64,000 nt of DNA from positions 194,015,353-194,079,352 of the forward strand of contig NC_134568.1 of the NCBI RefSeq assembly GCF_050947875.1, in the 5' to 3' direction. The stretch is from Dermacentor variabilis (Eukaryota > Arthropoda > Arachnida > Ixodida > Ixodidae). A program made the translations under genes and the position numbers. Position 1 is the first letter of the stretch, and each line of letters opens with the position of its first letter. The notes beneath the pieces were generated by a model, which made no database searches, was not told where the DNA came from, and was given only the letters and a program-made list of their open reading frames with translations. This document shows positions 19,710 to 31,869 of this stretch, piece after piece.

Positions 19710-21604
19710 ATGGCGAACGTGCTGCTCAATGCCGACGCCGACAAAGCCCACCAATCGTCTACCGGGTCCCCGGAGGACGAGGACATGGAAATTCGCGAAT
19801 CCCAAGGACTCCTTCGGGCTGCTGAGGAGAACGAAGAAGACAATGAGCCGTGGATCAATGTTACCAGTCGTGCCCGTCGCCGTCGGCTGCAGACACGCTC
19901 GACCACGCCCCAACATTCCCGAACGCCACCGAAGCCCGTTCTCGCCACAGCCGACCGGCGATGCGCAAGCCCCGACAACCCCCCCTTCCTGCCCATGATT
20001 ACAAGTTGGCGGTTCGTCCACGGAACGGCCTGCAGCTCAACAAGGTGAGCCCAGGGAAGTTAGTGGACGCCATCACAAATGAGGCAAAGCTACAAATCGG
20101 CTCCACCGGATTCAAAATAGGCATCGACGAAGACCAAAACATCCTTGTTCTGAGCACTGCCTCAGAAGCTACGGCCTCAGCACTAAGCAAGATGCAAAAA
20201 ATTACAATTGATGGAACAACATATGATATTGCATCATACGGAATTTCCCCCGATAACTCTTGCAAAGGGGTAATATACAACATCGATCACGACACCACGC
20301 CCGAAATGCTACTTAAACGCATTGAATCTCCTGGATACGAGGCGCTAACATGTAGAAGACTGGGAAACACAACCACCATGGTGATCACATTCTTGGGAAA
20401 AACAGTACCATATTACATCGAATTTTCCGGCCTTCTTCTGCGGTGCTACCTCTACAAGAGAACCGTGCCACATTGCCGAACCTGCAACGAGACAGGCCAC
20501 AGAGAGGACGTCTGCCCGCGACCCCCCTCCACACCCAAGTGCAGAGAGTGCGGCACTTCGCTAGCAACGGAGCAGCACGAGTGCCACCCTCGGTGCTCTC
20601 TGTGCGGCGGGAATCACCCGACAGCAGCGAAAGCCTGCCCCAACAGGTTCCTGCCGCCCGTCAACCGGCGGAAACCGCAGCAGACCCTGAGAGCAGGCTC
20701 CTCGTCTCCGAGGCCGCGTGGCGAGCACTCAGCATCCCGCAAGTCGCGGTCCCCGAAACGACGCGGAGTTGTCCAGGGGAGGAGCAGTTCCAGGCCGCGT
20801 TCCGGTTCCAGGCGTAGGACCTCATCGCGACGACGGACGCCATCCCATGGCAGGACCTCGAGCCATGGTCGTTCCGCAAGCGGCAGGAGGGGAAGCAAGG
20901 GAGCAGCGCAGGTCACGCAGCAGGTGAGCTGGGCACAGGTTGTTTCTCCCAAAGCTCGCCGCCCCCCCCCTGTTGACACAGAGCTGGCACAGGCACATGC
21001 CCAGATTAGGCGTCTCACTGAAGAAAACGCAAAACTCAAGTCGGAAATCACTAGCGTACACGCAGAATTCGTAGCACTTAAAGATGAATTGCTTGGAAGG
21101 CATAGCACTACCCCTACACAAAACACTTCAACCCCACCCCAGGAGAAGCGGAAACGGGAAGAACAGCCAGCTCACACAGTCACTTCAAACCCGACACCGC
21201 AACGAGCAACCGCACAGCCCACTGCACCGCAGGGAGTCATACCCGTCCAATATGCCACTCTCCAGAAGGTAGAAGAGGTAGTAGCAAAGGCTATTCAGAG
21301 CCTTCAGACATCCCTACAAGCTACCATGCAGCAACAACTCACAGCTATACAACAGTCAGCGGCACAACAACAACAATTCGCAACTCAACAACAAAACTCT
21401 AACACTCAGTTGGCGGAACGCATCATGAGGCTAGAGGAACGCATACTAGCACTGGAAGCTCGTCAGAGCCGGCGCCCCAAGAAAACAGCTCATCAGACCC
21501 TACCAGAATTGCCAGATTCTCTGGGCTCCCCAGAACCCCATCTTGTGCACGCATCACCACCCCTTGATAACCAAGATGGCTCCGCCTCAACATATATGCA
21601 GTAA
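19710..21604 (+). pseudogene. LINE ORF1 (Gag-like RNA-binding protein), frameshifted
   Basis: The likely original start is ATG 19710, whose frame gives an acidic N terminus and EPWINVTSRARRRR, a pattern usual at the start of I-type ORF1 proteins. It leaves frame at a run of seven C (about 19979-19985). The rest continues in the frame that is open from 19850 to 21604, consistent with one lost base. That frame carries a fold region (residues 50-200 counted from 19850) and cysteine-rich knuckles at 209-263 (CRTCNETGHREDVC, CRECG..., CSLCGGNHPTAAKAC). An arginine/serine-rich basic segment, a coiled coil near residue 385-410 and a glutamine-rich tail follow. The role would be RNP formation with the LINE RNA. 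The homopolymer also makes a sequencing error possible. Confidence 0.82.
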
Positions 21605-24600
21605 GCGCGGGGGCTCCCCAGGCGAAACCACGGTGTGGCAGTGGAATTGCCGGGGCTACAAGAACAAGTATGGATCACTGATACAATACACCGCTACATC
21701 AACAAGACCACATGAAATCATCGCACTGCAAGAAACGAACACACACGTCCGCCTACCCGGATACATCACTTATGGCACCGATACAGGCAGCAGCCTTCAC
21801 ACCCTGGTCACTAAGAAGCTAGTGGCCGTTCAACACCATCTCCAGCAATCCGAACCGCTTGCCATTCTGCTCGAAATTATCCCACAGGCAACAAAGAAGA
21901 AGGGTCCCATGTTTGTTCTAAACGTCTACTGTCGGCCGAAAAGCGCGCCATCGGTCCTCAAACTGGTTTTGGAGCAAGCCACGCACGCAGCAGGCAACCA
22001 TCCGCTTCTAATTGTGGGCGACTTTAATGCAGCCCACCCCCTCTGGGGTTATACGTACACCAACCCCAGGGGAAACATGCTTCACAAAGTTATTGAGGAC
22101 ATGGATCTCACACTCGTCAACGATCCAAAGATTAGCACGAGGCTTGACACAAGTGTTCAAAGAGACAGGAACCCTGACTTAACCCTCACCAGAAATATCC
22201 CCCAAGCTTGCTGGACCAATCTGGAGGAGTACCTAGGCAGCGACCACGTGCTGCTAGCCACCACTCTCCATGGGCTCGAATACAAAGCCAGGATAGGCAT
22301 GGCTCGCCTCACGGATTGGACGAAGCTGCGGGAGATAAGAGAAGAAAGAGCTGCGAAGGAACAGAGCCAACAGCTTCAGTCAATTAAGGACTGGATCACT
22401 CAGCTTCAGAAGGATGTGAAGGCGCACACCAAAATGCTTGAAGCATCCACCACCACTCCAAGCATCGACGCTCACTTGCTCCACATGTGGGAAGCCCAGC
22501 GTAGCCTGCTGAAGCGTTGGAAAAGGCAAAGATTAAATCGCAAGCTCAAGAGGCGAATAGCACTACTCACACAAGAGGCTGCGGAATACGCTACCACGCT
22601 ATGCCGAGAGAATTGGCTATCCCTCTGCGACAGCTTGAGAGGAAGACTGAGTACTTCCAAGACGTGGAAGTTAGAGGTATTTAATCAACCCGGCCAGCAG
22701 CAAAACGGAATCCCACCACAATATGACCCGAGTAATTCACCAATGTCCTGGAAACGAGGCGGACCTCCTTTTGACTCAAGGCCCAGTACTTCCCCACACA
22801 GCCATCGGAGCCTCTGCCACCCTACACCGGCACCCCTAACGAGCTCCTAGATGAGAACATTCATCTCCATGAGGTAACAGCGGGGATAATGGGCTTGAGA
22901 CGCCACACAGCCCCGGGAATGGATCAAATTACCAATAAGGCACTCGTAAATCTTGACAGCCCCTCGCTACTAGAGCTTGCCGCTCATCTTAACGAAGTAT
23001 GGAGGAAAGGAAACCTTCCCGAGGACTGGAAAATAGCCGAGGTTCGTCTGATACCGAAGCCAGGCAAGCCACCAGCCATTGAGAACCTACGACCGATCTC
23101 CCTCACTTCGTGTGTAGGAAAGCTCCTAGAGCACATCGTTCTCAGTCGGTTACAACCATTCCTGGAGGACTCGGGGAAACTTCCAACAACGATGATAGGA
23201 TTCCGTCCACACCTCTCAACTCAAGACATCCTACTTCAGCAGAAAGAGGAGGTGATTGTACCAGCGACACGCAACTCCCCCACGGCTATCCTCGCCTTAG
23301 ATCTTAAAGGGGCGTTCGATAACGTCAAGCACACAGCAATCTTACAGAGGCTAAACGCGCTGGGCTGTGGGGCCAGGACGTACTCCTATATCAGAGATTT
23401 CCTCTCAGATAGAAAAGCCATCCTAAAGGTCGGGGACAAAGCCACAAACCCCTTCCTAGTGGGCGGGCGCGGCACACCACAGGGCGCAGTGTTATCCCCT
23501 CTCCTTTTCAATATCGCACTAATAGGCCTACCGCCGCTCCTCGATAACATCCCAGGGATCCGGCGTGGCCTATATGCCGACGACATTACCATCTGGTCGT
23601 CCACAGGGTCCATCGGGGAAATGAAGAACCGCTTGCAGGAAGCTGCAGACGTGGTGAGCGACTAGGCTAAGTCATGCAGGCTCAGCTGCGCACCCCAAAA
23701 GTCGGAGCTACTCCTGGTCTCACCGCGAAAGAAGCACACATCCGACTCGCCCACTATCAACATACAACTGGAGGGACACACCTTCGTTCCGTCTCAGAGC
23801 GTAAACATATTGGGAATGGTTTTCCAGTCGGATCGCACCAATACAATATTAATTCAAAAGCTTATGAATACAACAGCCCAAGTTACGCACATGATCCGGC
23901 GAATAACAACCAAGACAAGATGCATGGGGGAGGCGGACACGCTTCGGCTTGTCCAAGCCTTCGTCGTGTCTCGAATAACTTACGCTATTCCATACGCACT
24001 ACTCAACGAGACGGAACTCAAGAAAATCAACACAATGATCAGAAAGGCATATAAGCAGGCGATGGGCCTGCCAATCAGTACGTCCACAGAACGCCTACTA
24101 CGACTAGGTGTGCACAACAGGGCCGAGGAGCTGATCGAGGCACATTTGTCCAGTCAGCGAACAAGGCTGGCGATTACGGAAGCAGGGAGGTCCATTCTCT
24201 TACGCCTGGGGCTCTCTGCCCCTCTGAGCCATCCGCCGCCTCAGACTGTGAGCTTACCCCGTGCCATCCGGAGAAACATCACCGTACGTCCTGTACCTCG
24301 CAATATGCACCCAGTGCACCACGCAGAGCGAAGGGAGGCCCGCGCCCTGGCCATACACAAGCGATACGGAACTTTACCCTCTACAGCCTACACGGACGCG
24401 GCTTCTTACTCCAGACGCGCAGCCAGAAGAGCCACCGTAGTCGTCAAAACAGAACATCGGAGCAGCATTTCGCTCACACGAAACAATCCCCTCCAAGCCG
24501 AGGAAGCTGCCATAGCCCTCGCGCTCTCCCAAACAGAGGTTGAAGTCATAGTGACCGACTCCCAACAGGCGTGCCGCAACTTTGCTAGCGGCAGAATTCA

Positions 24601-25138
24601 TACCACTACGCTCCGGATCATCAATCAAAAGCCGCCAACGAGATCAGTCATGATCATCTGGGCGCCAGCTCATCAAGGCATTCCTGGCAACGAGTTCGCC
24701 AACCACGTGGCTCGAGATCTGACCCACCGAGCCGACGCCGAGGAATCTGAACCTGAGCGCATGCACCCTCTAGTCTCTTACCAAGACATCACACAACACT
24801 ACAAGCTAATCCGCAGAACATATGCACCCCCACACAAGTCACTACCTAGAGAGCAGGAGCGATTCCTCCGAGCTCTACAAGTTAATACATTCCCCCACCC
24901 AACCAGAAATCACCTCATACACCCTACAAAATTCTCTCCGCAATGCCGCTTCTGCGCAGAACCCGGGTCCCTCAGGCACATAGTAGGGGGTTGCAGAGCG
25001 GCACCATTAAATCCTCCGAACCCTTACCCCACTAACGAGCTTTGGGAGAGAGCCTTGGCCAGCTCCGACCTCGAGGATCAGCAACGGCTGATTGCGAGGG
25101 CCCAGGACGCGGCCCGAGCTCAAGGCATTCTGGAATGA
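21543..25138 (+). pseudogene. LINE ORF2 (endonuclease, reverse transcriptase, RNase H), broken
   Basis: Begins inside the last 62 bases of ORF1 in another frame. The APE-type endonuclease occupies 21630-22290 (WNCRG, LQET, GDFNAAHPLWG, DLTLTR, GSDH). The linker changes frame near 22673 and again near 22786. RT spans about 22880-23665 with PKPGKP, RPISLTS, ALDLKGAFDNV, GTPQGAVLSPLLFN and the catalytic YADD. An in-frame TAG at 23663-23665 follows VVSD, and the same frame continues to 25138. RNase H shows AYTDAASY, AEEAAIALAL, VTDSQQACRNF and WAPAHQGIPGNEFAN. A C-terminal zinc finger CRFCAEPGSLRHIVGGC lies near 24945-24995. All catalytic residues that I can check are still present, so decay is recent or limited to frame errors. 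Confidence 0.9.
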
Positions 25139-25234
25139 GGACGCCTCTCCAAAGCTGCATTTACCTAATAAAAATGTTTATTCTCTCTCTCCATCTAAGA
25201 CTCGTGCAACTCTTAAGAGACAATAGAACACGCA

Positions 25235-25548
25235 TTGTATTTTAACGCAATAGCATCAATTGTCCCGTGTCGCAGAAACTCCGGTGTCGGGGGCGGCGTT
25301 TCCGGCCTAGAAAATCATTTCGAACCACGCATCCCGATCCACGCAGGCCCTCCGCGTGGCGCAAAGGCGTTACTGAAATAATTCAATTTCTCAAAGTAAC
25401 GTGCCTAGAAAATTCGCTCAGTAGAAGTTATGCACAACGTACAGGCATGATAGCGTCTGTCTGTAATTTCAATATACGAGAAAACATAATTCTGTTACGC
25501 GGAAACACAAACACGAACCCCTTTTAGCGCGATAGCGTTTTCCAGCTG
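25235..25548 (-). repeat. Repeat X, copy 1 (shortened)
   Basis: Reverse-complement match to 50760-51147: the terminal TTTTAACGCRATAGC, the GTGTCGCAGAAA block, the AGGCCCTCC..GG..CAAAG block and GAGAAAACATAATTCTGTTACGCG all recur in order. It ends with GCGCGATAGCGTTTTC, an inverted relative of its start. No coding capacity. It looks like a non-autonomous DNA element or an interspersed repeat of unknown class. Confidence 0.7.
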
Positions 25549-26803
25549 CCGTTTGAGATCTGTCTTAGTAGGAGCGGCCAGGCCTGCTCGCTTCCTTGCA
25601 AAAAAAAGAACCATAAAGCTTGCCTCCGTACATAGCGGTCGCCGCTAGCGTTTCCAAGAAAGCATTACGGTTACATAAGCTGCAGTGGCCGAGAAGCGTG
25701 CTGAAGAGTCAGGGTTCTTTGAATGTTATCGGCGTTCCACACTTAAAGGCGAAGATAAGCGTCCTCCAAAATTTTCCCATCGTTGTACCATCAAACGTGA
25801 CCTTCTCGGACTGTGTTAAGCAGGCTGGATCATGGACAATTTTCTGATACTGATATCCTTGGAGCGTGGCTAGAGAGTGTAGACGTTCTTCTAGTGTCGT
25901 TCTTCTAGTGTTCTAATTTCTTCCCTGACCAGAAGAAATGCGTTCGGAGGAGCCGGCTATACGGCACTGCGATACTTCAGCGCGCGAGCAAGTTCGTCGC
26001 GCGGGAGAGTAAAACTAGTAAACACCAGGGTTGCCAGATTGCGCTATTCATAGCCAAACTGGGCTACTTTTTATGCAGGTTGACGTCGAAAATTCCGACA
26101 TAGTTACACGGCAATATTTGGGCTATTTTGTCTTAAGAACTTTGGAGTCCTGAGGACCACGTCAACACTATTCAACAATCAAAAAATTTCGGACCACCGG
26201 TTTATGAAAACCGAAAGCTCATTGCAGCTACAAGGATATGCAGACAATCTCAAAGGCTGTGTTTTCAGGCAATATCGGCGCTGGGAGGATGGAATTAAGT
26301 CATGACTGCCATGTTTACACGTCTTTCCAGCGCCAAGCTCTTTTGTTATTGTTTTAGTTTCAGCGCCACCTGCCGCAGGTTCACGCGTGATTCAGTGAGC
26401 AAAGTTGTAGGGCTGACAGCTGTCGAGTACACTTTCCGTGCCCGCTGCTATGCACAAAAATATTATATGGACGTGCACAACAGCACACATGTCGTGGCGC
26501 GTCATTTTCGCCCGTTGTTCTTCAATGTTTATGAAGGTTTCCTCGAAGCCTATTGCTTCGTTTTCCCGCAAATCACCGCGTTATTCATTCACCCAGTAAC
26601 TTTATCAAAAAAGACGCAAGTCGCTTTAACCAAGAATCGCGATGGTTAGTCTATGTATACATGCTTAAGCGAAGCGCAGTAGTCTCGACTGTCGATCAAA
26701 ACAAAATATCCTTCTCCAGCATAACCAAGCATAACCAAGTTATGGGCTAGCATCTGGGGTGCAAAAAACGGTGCCGGAAATCCAATCTCCCCCTGCCGTC
26801 TGA

Positions 26804-27052
26804 GCTTGGCTTGTCCTTATACTTGCAGTGCTTCCTTCGAACGCAGCCATAGAACGCGTGTTCAGCCAAGTTTCTTTGACAAAGAATGACTTGAAAAACT
26901 GCATGTCGAACGGGACACTGCAAGCTCTCTTTTACGCTAAGTTTCGTCTGGCAAAGAGTGGGGATTGCTGCAAAGATTCTGACCCAGCTGAACAGTTTCT
27001 GTCGCATTTCAACTCAGCAGTTCTGCGTGGTCCAAGTGTCAGTGTACGTTAA
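26804..27052 (+). pseudogene. hAT transposase C-terminal (hATC dimerisation) fragment
   Basis: The frame after an in-frame TGA at 26801 encodes LVLILAVLPSNAAIERVFSQ, then VSLTKNDLKNCMSNGTLQAL and FYAKFRLAK. The pattern hydrophobic-P-SNA-x2-ER-x-FS-x5-K-x2-L(R/K)N-x7-LxAL is the hallmark of the hAT dimerisation region. It finishes with a stop at 27050. Zinc-finger and catalytic parts are missing or too decayed to see. Its position inside the CAGGGTTGCCAG repeats and 8-bp duplication supports the family call. Confidence 0.78.
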
Positions 27053-27675
27053 GTAAAACGGGGTTAATTATATGTTTAATCCATTTGTGTAAATCCCCAG
27101 TGTGAGAAGTTTCAACTGGGACTCTGCGCAATGTCTTTTTTTTTCGTTCTTGGTATTAGTCAAGCAGCTTTGTATTACGTGAAAGTTGCGACTATTTCAA
27201 AATACATCTTCAAGGTTGCATATTATTACAGTGATAATCTCTGTAAATAAATAAAAAACAACGTTCCTCCACAGTGAAGACGGCAATACAACTGCTCACC
27301 AAAGGTCGGTCAGTGATTGCCTTGCCGACGTCAGGATGACAACTCGTCGGTTTTCATACCATACTCCTGCGACAATTTTTTTCTCCTTTAACCAATGTGT
27401 GTACGAGTAATTGCAATTATGGTTCACTTTTTATATGCACGTACTTTATGACCATTGTAATTGAACTTTGTTCGTCTCACTAGTCATTACATTGTATTTT
27501 TCTCACAGTATTTTCCAGCTGTGATGAAAAAAAAGAGAAATACAGCGTTAGATTGGATATACATATCAGCTGCTTGTGGTACTGTTACATCCATATTTTT
27601 TTTATTTTTGCACACATCGCATTGGTGGTTGGGCAAAGAGTTCTTGAGTTTGTAAAGGTGTATATAGTGTTCTCT

Positions 27676-27787
27676 ATTTAGGCGCACGTTAAAGAACCCC
27701 AGGTGGTCGAAATTTCCGGAGTCATCCACTACAGCGTGCCTCATAATCAGAAAGTGGTTTTGGCACGTAAAACCCAATAAAAAATTC
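27676..27787 (+). repeat. Ruka-like tick SINE, 5'-truncated
   Basis: Contains CACGTTAAAGAACCCCAGG, TGGTCGAAATTTCCGGAGTC, GCGTGCCTCATAATCAGAAA and GTGGTTTTGGCACGTAAAAC, then an A-rich end. The tRNA-like head is missing. The same core occurs at 31870-32064 and, inverted, at 57285-57482. The name Ruka is from memory of an ixodid tRNA-derived SINE family. Confidence 0.75.
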
Positions 27788-28776
27788 TTTTCGACAGTAA
27801 TACCACGTGAATTATTGCCAGCGCCGTAATCCACGTGCCAATTAAAGCTATAAACCTTAATTCACCTCTTCTGTTAAGGGCCAGCAGGTCGTTCTGTTTG
27901 TGCCCACTCAAAAGCGAATTACAGTCACAACTGCCGCTTCTTCGCACGAGGAAAATGCGAGAAGGTTTCAAGTTTTCTCCAGAGACCAGTGTGCCTCCAA
28001 GCGGCGTCATTTGTTAACTCAACGTCAAGATGCTTTCGAGTAAATTGAGAGAGGAAGCGGGAGGGTAATGCTTATTTTATGAATGAAGCTGAGAAATGGC
28101 CTTCCTATTTTAATGCCTTGGGTTCAGGCAGCCTATTAGGCACTAGATTGCGACCAGCCGAAGCTGATCCTGGAGGTTGGAGCTGGCAATATTTTGCCCG
28201 GCTCTTATACAAGTATGCCTTGAGTAACGCGAGGCGTGAAGAGCAGTGTTTTATTTCGCTACTACGAAAAAAAAAAACGTTTTTGCAAGTCTGTGCTCGT
28301 GTGTCTTAGCCTCTTCCCTGCCTTCGTCTTGTATGCATAAAGCTGCATTAATATCTTACCAACATTCCCCAAAAGTCACCTCAGTGAACTAAAGTTAGCT
28401 CAGAACGTGGCTCAGCAAACACTAATAACGACATAACGTCATTAGTAAATCAGAAAAGAAATCTTTGTGTTCATTCTAACATTAAGTGGTGTCTAGTCCA
28501 TATCTGAGTGGCAGCTCTCACTAGAATTCTTTACGCAGATCTTGAGGCCAGTCTTGTGCTGGTTGCATGCGGCGGAACTTACTGGGAGCCACAAGTACGC
28601 GGTGAGATTTAGACACCATATACACCTTCTGTAAGACACGTGCAGAAAATCAACATTTTGGCTATGTTTATGGCTACTTTTCGCTCGCGCAAATTTTTAG
28701 TCTGGCTATTTTTGGGCTCCGTTTTGAGGTCACCTGGCTATATTTGCTGGGGCCATCTGGCAACCCTGGTAAACAT

Positions 28777-29870
28777 GCGTGGCGGTGTGTGGTTGCCGCG
28801 TCTTTCTGAGTTGATTATGGTGGCGTATAGCTCGAAAATCGATTCTGTGACGTCTGCTGTACCCTGCATCATATTTTAGCGAACACACGCGCAAAAAAAA
28901 AGAAAAAAAGGAAAATGCTGGAAATGATTTAGGTCCCTCTGTAAACGCTGCCATTCTTCTTGCCATCAGCCGATCATTGTCGCTTGCAATAAGGGGTAAA
29001 AAGGATCAAACCAGTGTACAAGGGCTCGATGAGTCATGCAGTTCAGTACACGTAGCGTTGATCAAAATGACGAGAACATTCAAACACCTGATAAATGGAG
29101 AGCCTGTCGAGCTAAAGCGCGAATTGTCGGCGCTTGCTGATAACTTTTTGTGCCGACGACCTTGAATTGATACGTGGCAAAGCCTACAAAGTGAGAAAAA
29201 TTTGAGAGAGCTGGTTAACAACGATATTACCCATCACTCAAGCGTAGGACGTTTTCTCTTTAAACTAAGGCTGTGACAAACTTGTCGAAGGCATTGAAGT
29301 TCAACCAACGTCATTGTTGCTTGGTCTGCCATTCTATAGCGTACTTATGCTCCAAATGAGCCAGAAACGGTGTGCTTCGGATCACATGTTGACCTGGAGG
29401 AAGATGTGCTACTTTAAACACGCAATATTCACAGCGTACTGTTAATTAAGAAATTCTACATCACCACCGAAAATAAAACTTACGCTGCACGGAAATCAGC
29501 TAGCTTTTACTATGTCCGAGGTGTGAAATCAACGCCTCACAACTGGCCAATTCATACTGTTTCGGGCAATGCAGTTTGGTGTAGATAAACTGTAGCACCA
29601 TATAGTACTCACACGCTCACGGTCACCAATACACGAGCACACACACAAATAACAAGTCAGATGCGCTAAGTGAAGCGGAAGTCAAAAGCAAGATTCAAGC
29701 AAGCAGCGAGCTGCCAGTAAGTATACTAAGGGCTGGTTCGCGCCAAGAGATCACTTATAGAAGCGTATATTTAGGGGATTGTGCGGTAATCTTGTGCATG
29801 CAGTCACCATCCCACACGAAACCAGCCTATCGTTTTTGTTTTTTTCTTATTCTGGATTACTGCACTACAT
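28777..29870. other. No gene recognised
   Basis: AT-rich DNA after the hAT element. Only short frames; no conserved motif, tandem repeat or terminal repeat detected by reading. Confidence 0.35.
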
Positions 29871-30003
29871 ATGTTGTAGAAATGTTAGACGTAGTAGTTC
29901 TGCGGAAAACCGCAAGGTGGACATAAGTAATTAATAAAGGGAAAATCATCCACCCGTTCGTAGTAATTGGATGTCTGATTTTCCCTTTATGTTGTAGAAA
30001 TGT
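29871..30003. repeat. 103-bp hairpin-rich insertion flanked by 15-bp direct repeats
   Basis: ATGTTGTAGAAATGT occurs exactly at 29871-29885 and 29989-30003. The segment between (29886-29988) contains a 5-bp stem with AAAA loop (TGCGGAAAACCGCA) and a perfect 13-bp inverted repeat AAAGGGAAAATCA (29936-29948) with TGATTTTCCCTTT (29976-29988). The second arm ends exactly at the repeat. A long duplication suggests target-primed insertion of a small structured RNA or a truncated SINE. Confidence 0.65.
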
Positions 30004-30984
30004 GGCGACTAGCTGTCACGAGAAATCTGATCAAATAACTGGACTTTACGATGCAATGGTGGATTAACAAAATGTTTCGCGAAAACTGTCAAGAAATGTA
30101 GAAACTCGCAGAGAGAGACGGAGAAGCTTCTGAACATGAGGCGGAGCAAGTGATACGGGCTAAACTGTGCATTGAAGGGCATTTCAGACTTCTTCCGCCG
30201 AAATTCTTAATAAAACCGCTCCGCGTATTCAATTCTGCGCTACATGTGTTCATGGGCTTTGTTGAAGGAAGTCCACGTAGAAAAGAGTCAAATTTACTGT
30301 AAAGCGAGCTAATAAAAGTGCGTGACGCGATTATGAATTCTGCCCAGTACCCTTCCTATACTTTTATCTGTGTCTTCCTCGTGTTTTTTATCCATGATTT
30401 TATTCCTTTATGGTGACATTCCGCAACGTAATACCATCTAGCAACTCGCTCAACAAGCCACTCTCATCAATTGTGCCCCAATTTCTAAGCATATTTCATT
30501 ATTTTGCATGCATAAATTTTCAAAACAATATTTCTGGCTTGCGTCACTTAGTCTTCGATCAGAAGCAGCTGACGCTTGTTGAAATTACCACGAAGGCAAA
30601 ACACCCTCGTGTATTTCATTTTGGTGCACTCCGGCAGAAATGTGATAAGTGCACATCACCATCTCTCGAAGGCTTGGAGGATCGAGATCAGGAAACGCTG
30701 CAGTTGCGAAATGAAAGGGAAAGCGAACTTGTAGCAAAGCGCGTTCCTACGCGATCACACGTGTACAACCATTCGAATTGAACTGACCATCTAGCACCAG
30801 CGCCACCTGCTCGTAGCATCGCCAAATATTTCAATTTGGCGATTCCTTCGTGAGACTATGAAACTATTCCAGACTCAATATCCTTACCCCACGCTTCGCA
30901 GACTTACAAAGCAACGCAGGCGTTACTTCACTTTCAGAAATCCAATCGACTAGCCTCAGCGACTGATTGTAGGCCTAATGGGCA

Positions 30985-31150
30985 ACCGGACGTAATCGCA
31001 TTGCTAGTATCCTTCCTCCCTTCCTCTCCTTTCTTTCGTTTCATTCCTTAACCCCCTTCTCCCGGCTTAGGGCAGCAAAGTGGACGCGCGTCTCGTTAAC
31101 CGCGCTGGCTTTCCCCTCCTCTTTCTCCTACTCCTCCTCTTTCTCTTCAA
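30985..31150 (+). repeat. Tick LINE 3'-end fragment, copy 1
   Basis: Reads CCTTCCTCCCTTCC..., CCTTAACCCCCTTCTCC, GGGCAGCAAAGTGGACGCGC, CTCGTTAACC and then a long CT/TC-rich tail. The same order is found inverted at 41655-41760. I recall this GGTTAACC-containing pyrimidine-rich 3' end from many tick sequences. There is no coding part in this copy. Confidence 0.55.
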
Positions 31151-31869
31151 GGTTGAATTACACTATACACAACACCGAAAAGGGGAGCCGGCAGTAGTTT
31201 GAGTGCTACAATACTACACGAGCCCGTAAAAAGATCTTAATATAACGCAGATGCCTTCTCCAGATTACCTATACCGTACCTCGGAGCGAGCGTAGGTTCG
31301 CGCAGTAACATGTAACTGGATGGCAGGCATAGAAGTGATCACATTAAGCAATAGTAAGTTACATTTCCGAGACCTATCAGCGAAAGATCCTACAACAGTA
31401 TCTATAGAATCCGGAGGACACAATGGCGGTTGGAGGATACATATCAAGCCAGGCTTTCATTTGTAGAAGCATGAAAACCTGGTATCCATTGCTGTTTCCG
31501 AACCAGCCATCAGTTCCAGGTAAAAAGGCAAAATCCAGAACACGAGCAAAACAAGTGACCCTTACAATGTACCCGCAGGTGCCTTTTGATGGTTAGCCAC
31601 CTTGATTTGCATTATTATCAATAAAATTGGCTTTCTTAATTACATGCATCTTCAAGGATATATTGGCGTTAGTAACTAGAATCAGATACTCTTCGCATTA
31701 AAATGCGGACTGTGGATTAAAATAACAGTGTTGAAAATTGTCGCAAGCGTAGAGAAAAAACAATTCCATTAAGCTTTGGAGCACAGCAAACATATCCCTA
31801 AGCATCAAGTATTCAATAAAAGTGTGCCAGCCCAATTCATTACTCAGCATTGCTTCTCAAAGCTAAAGC
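31151..31869. other. No gene recognised
   Basis: Unassigned AT-rich DNA between two repeats; short frames only. Confidence 0.3.

Larger units (their letters stand above)
19630..25195 (+). mobile_element. I/R1-like non-LTR retrotransposon (LINE), near full length, defective
   Basis: A two-ORF LINE with a GC-rich 5' leader (about 19630-19709), ORF1 (Gag-like, three zinc knuckles), ORF2 (APE endonuclease, RT, RNase H, C-terminal zinc finger) and a short 3' tail with AATAAA at about 25167 followed by TTTATTCTCTCTCTCC-type sequence instead of poly(A). RNase H places it in the I/R1/LOA/Tad group rather than CR1 or RTE. At least three frame changes and one nonsense codon disable it. Ends are estimated from coding content; I could not identify a target duplication. 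Confidence 0.88.
26018..28776 (+). mobile_element. Degenerate hAT-family DNA transposon
   Basis: Terminal inverted repeats CAGGGTTGCCAGAT (26026-26039 and the complement ending at 28768) are identical for 14 bases, and a weaker match (..ATAGCC) continues inward. The flanks are GTAAACAC (26018-26025) and GTAAACAT (28769-28776), a 7-of-8 match to the 8-bp duplication made by hAT transposases. Inside lies a fragment of the hAT C-terminal dimerisation domain (26804-27052). The rest of the transposase is not recognisable, and a SINE has landed within (27676-27787). The element is inactive. Confidence 0.82.
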
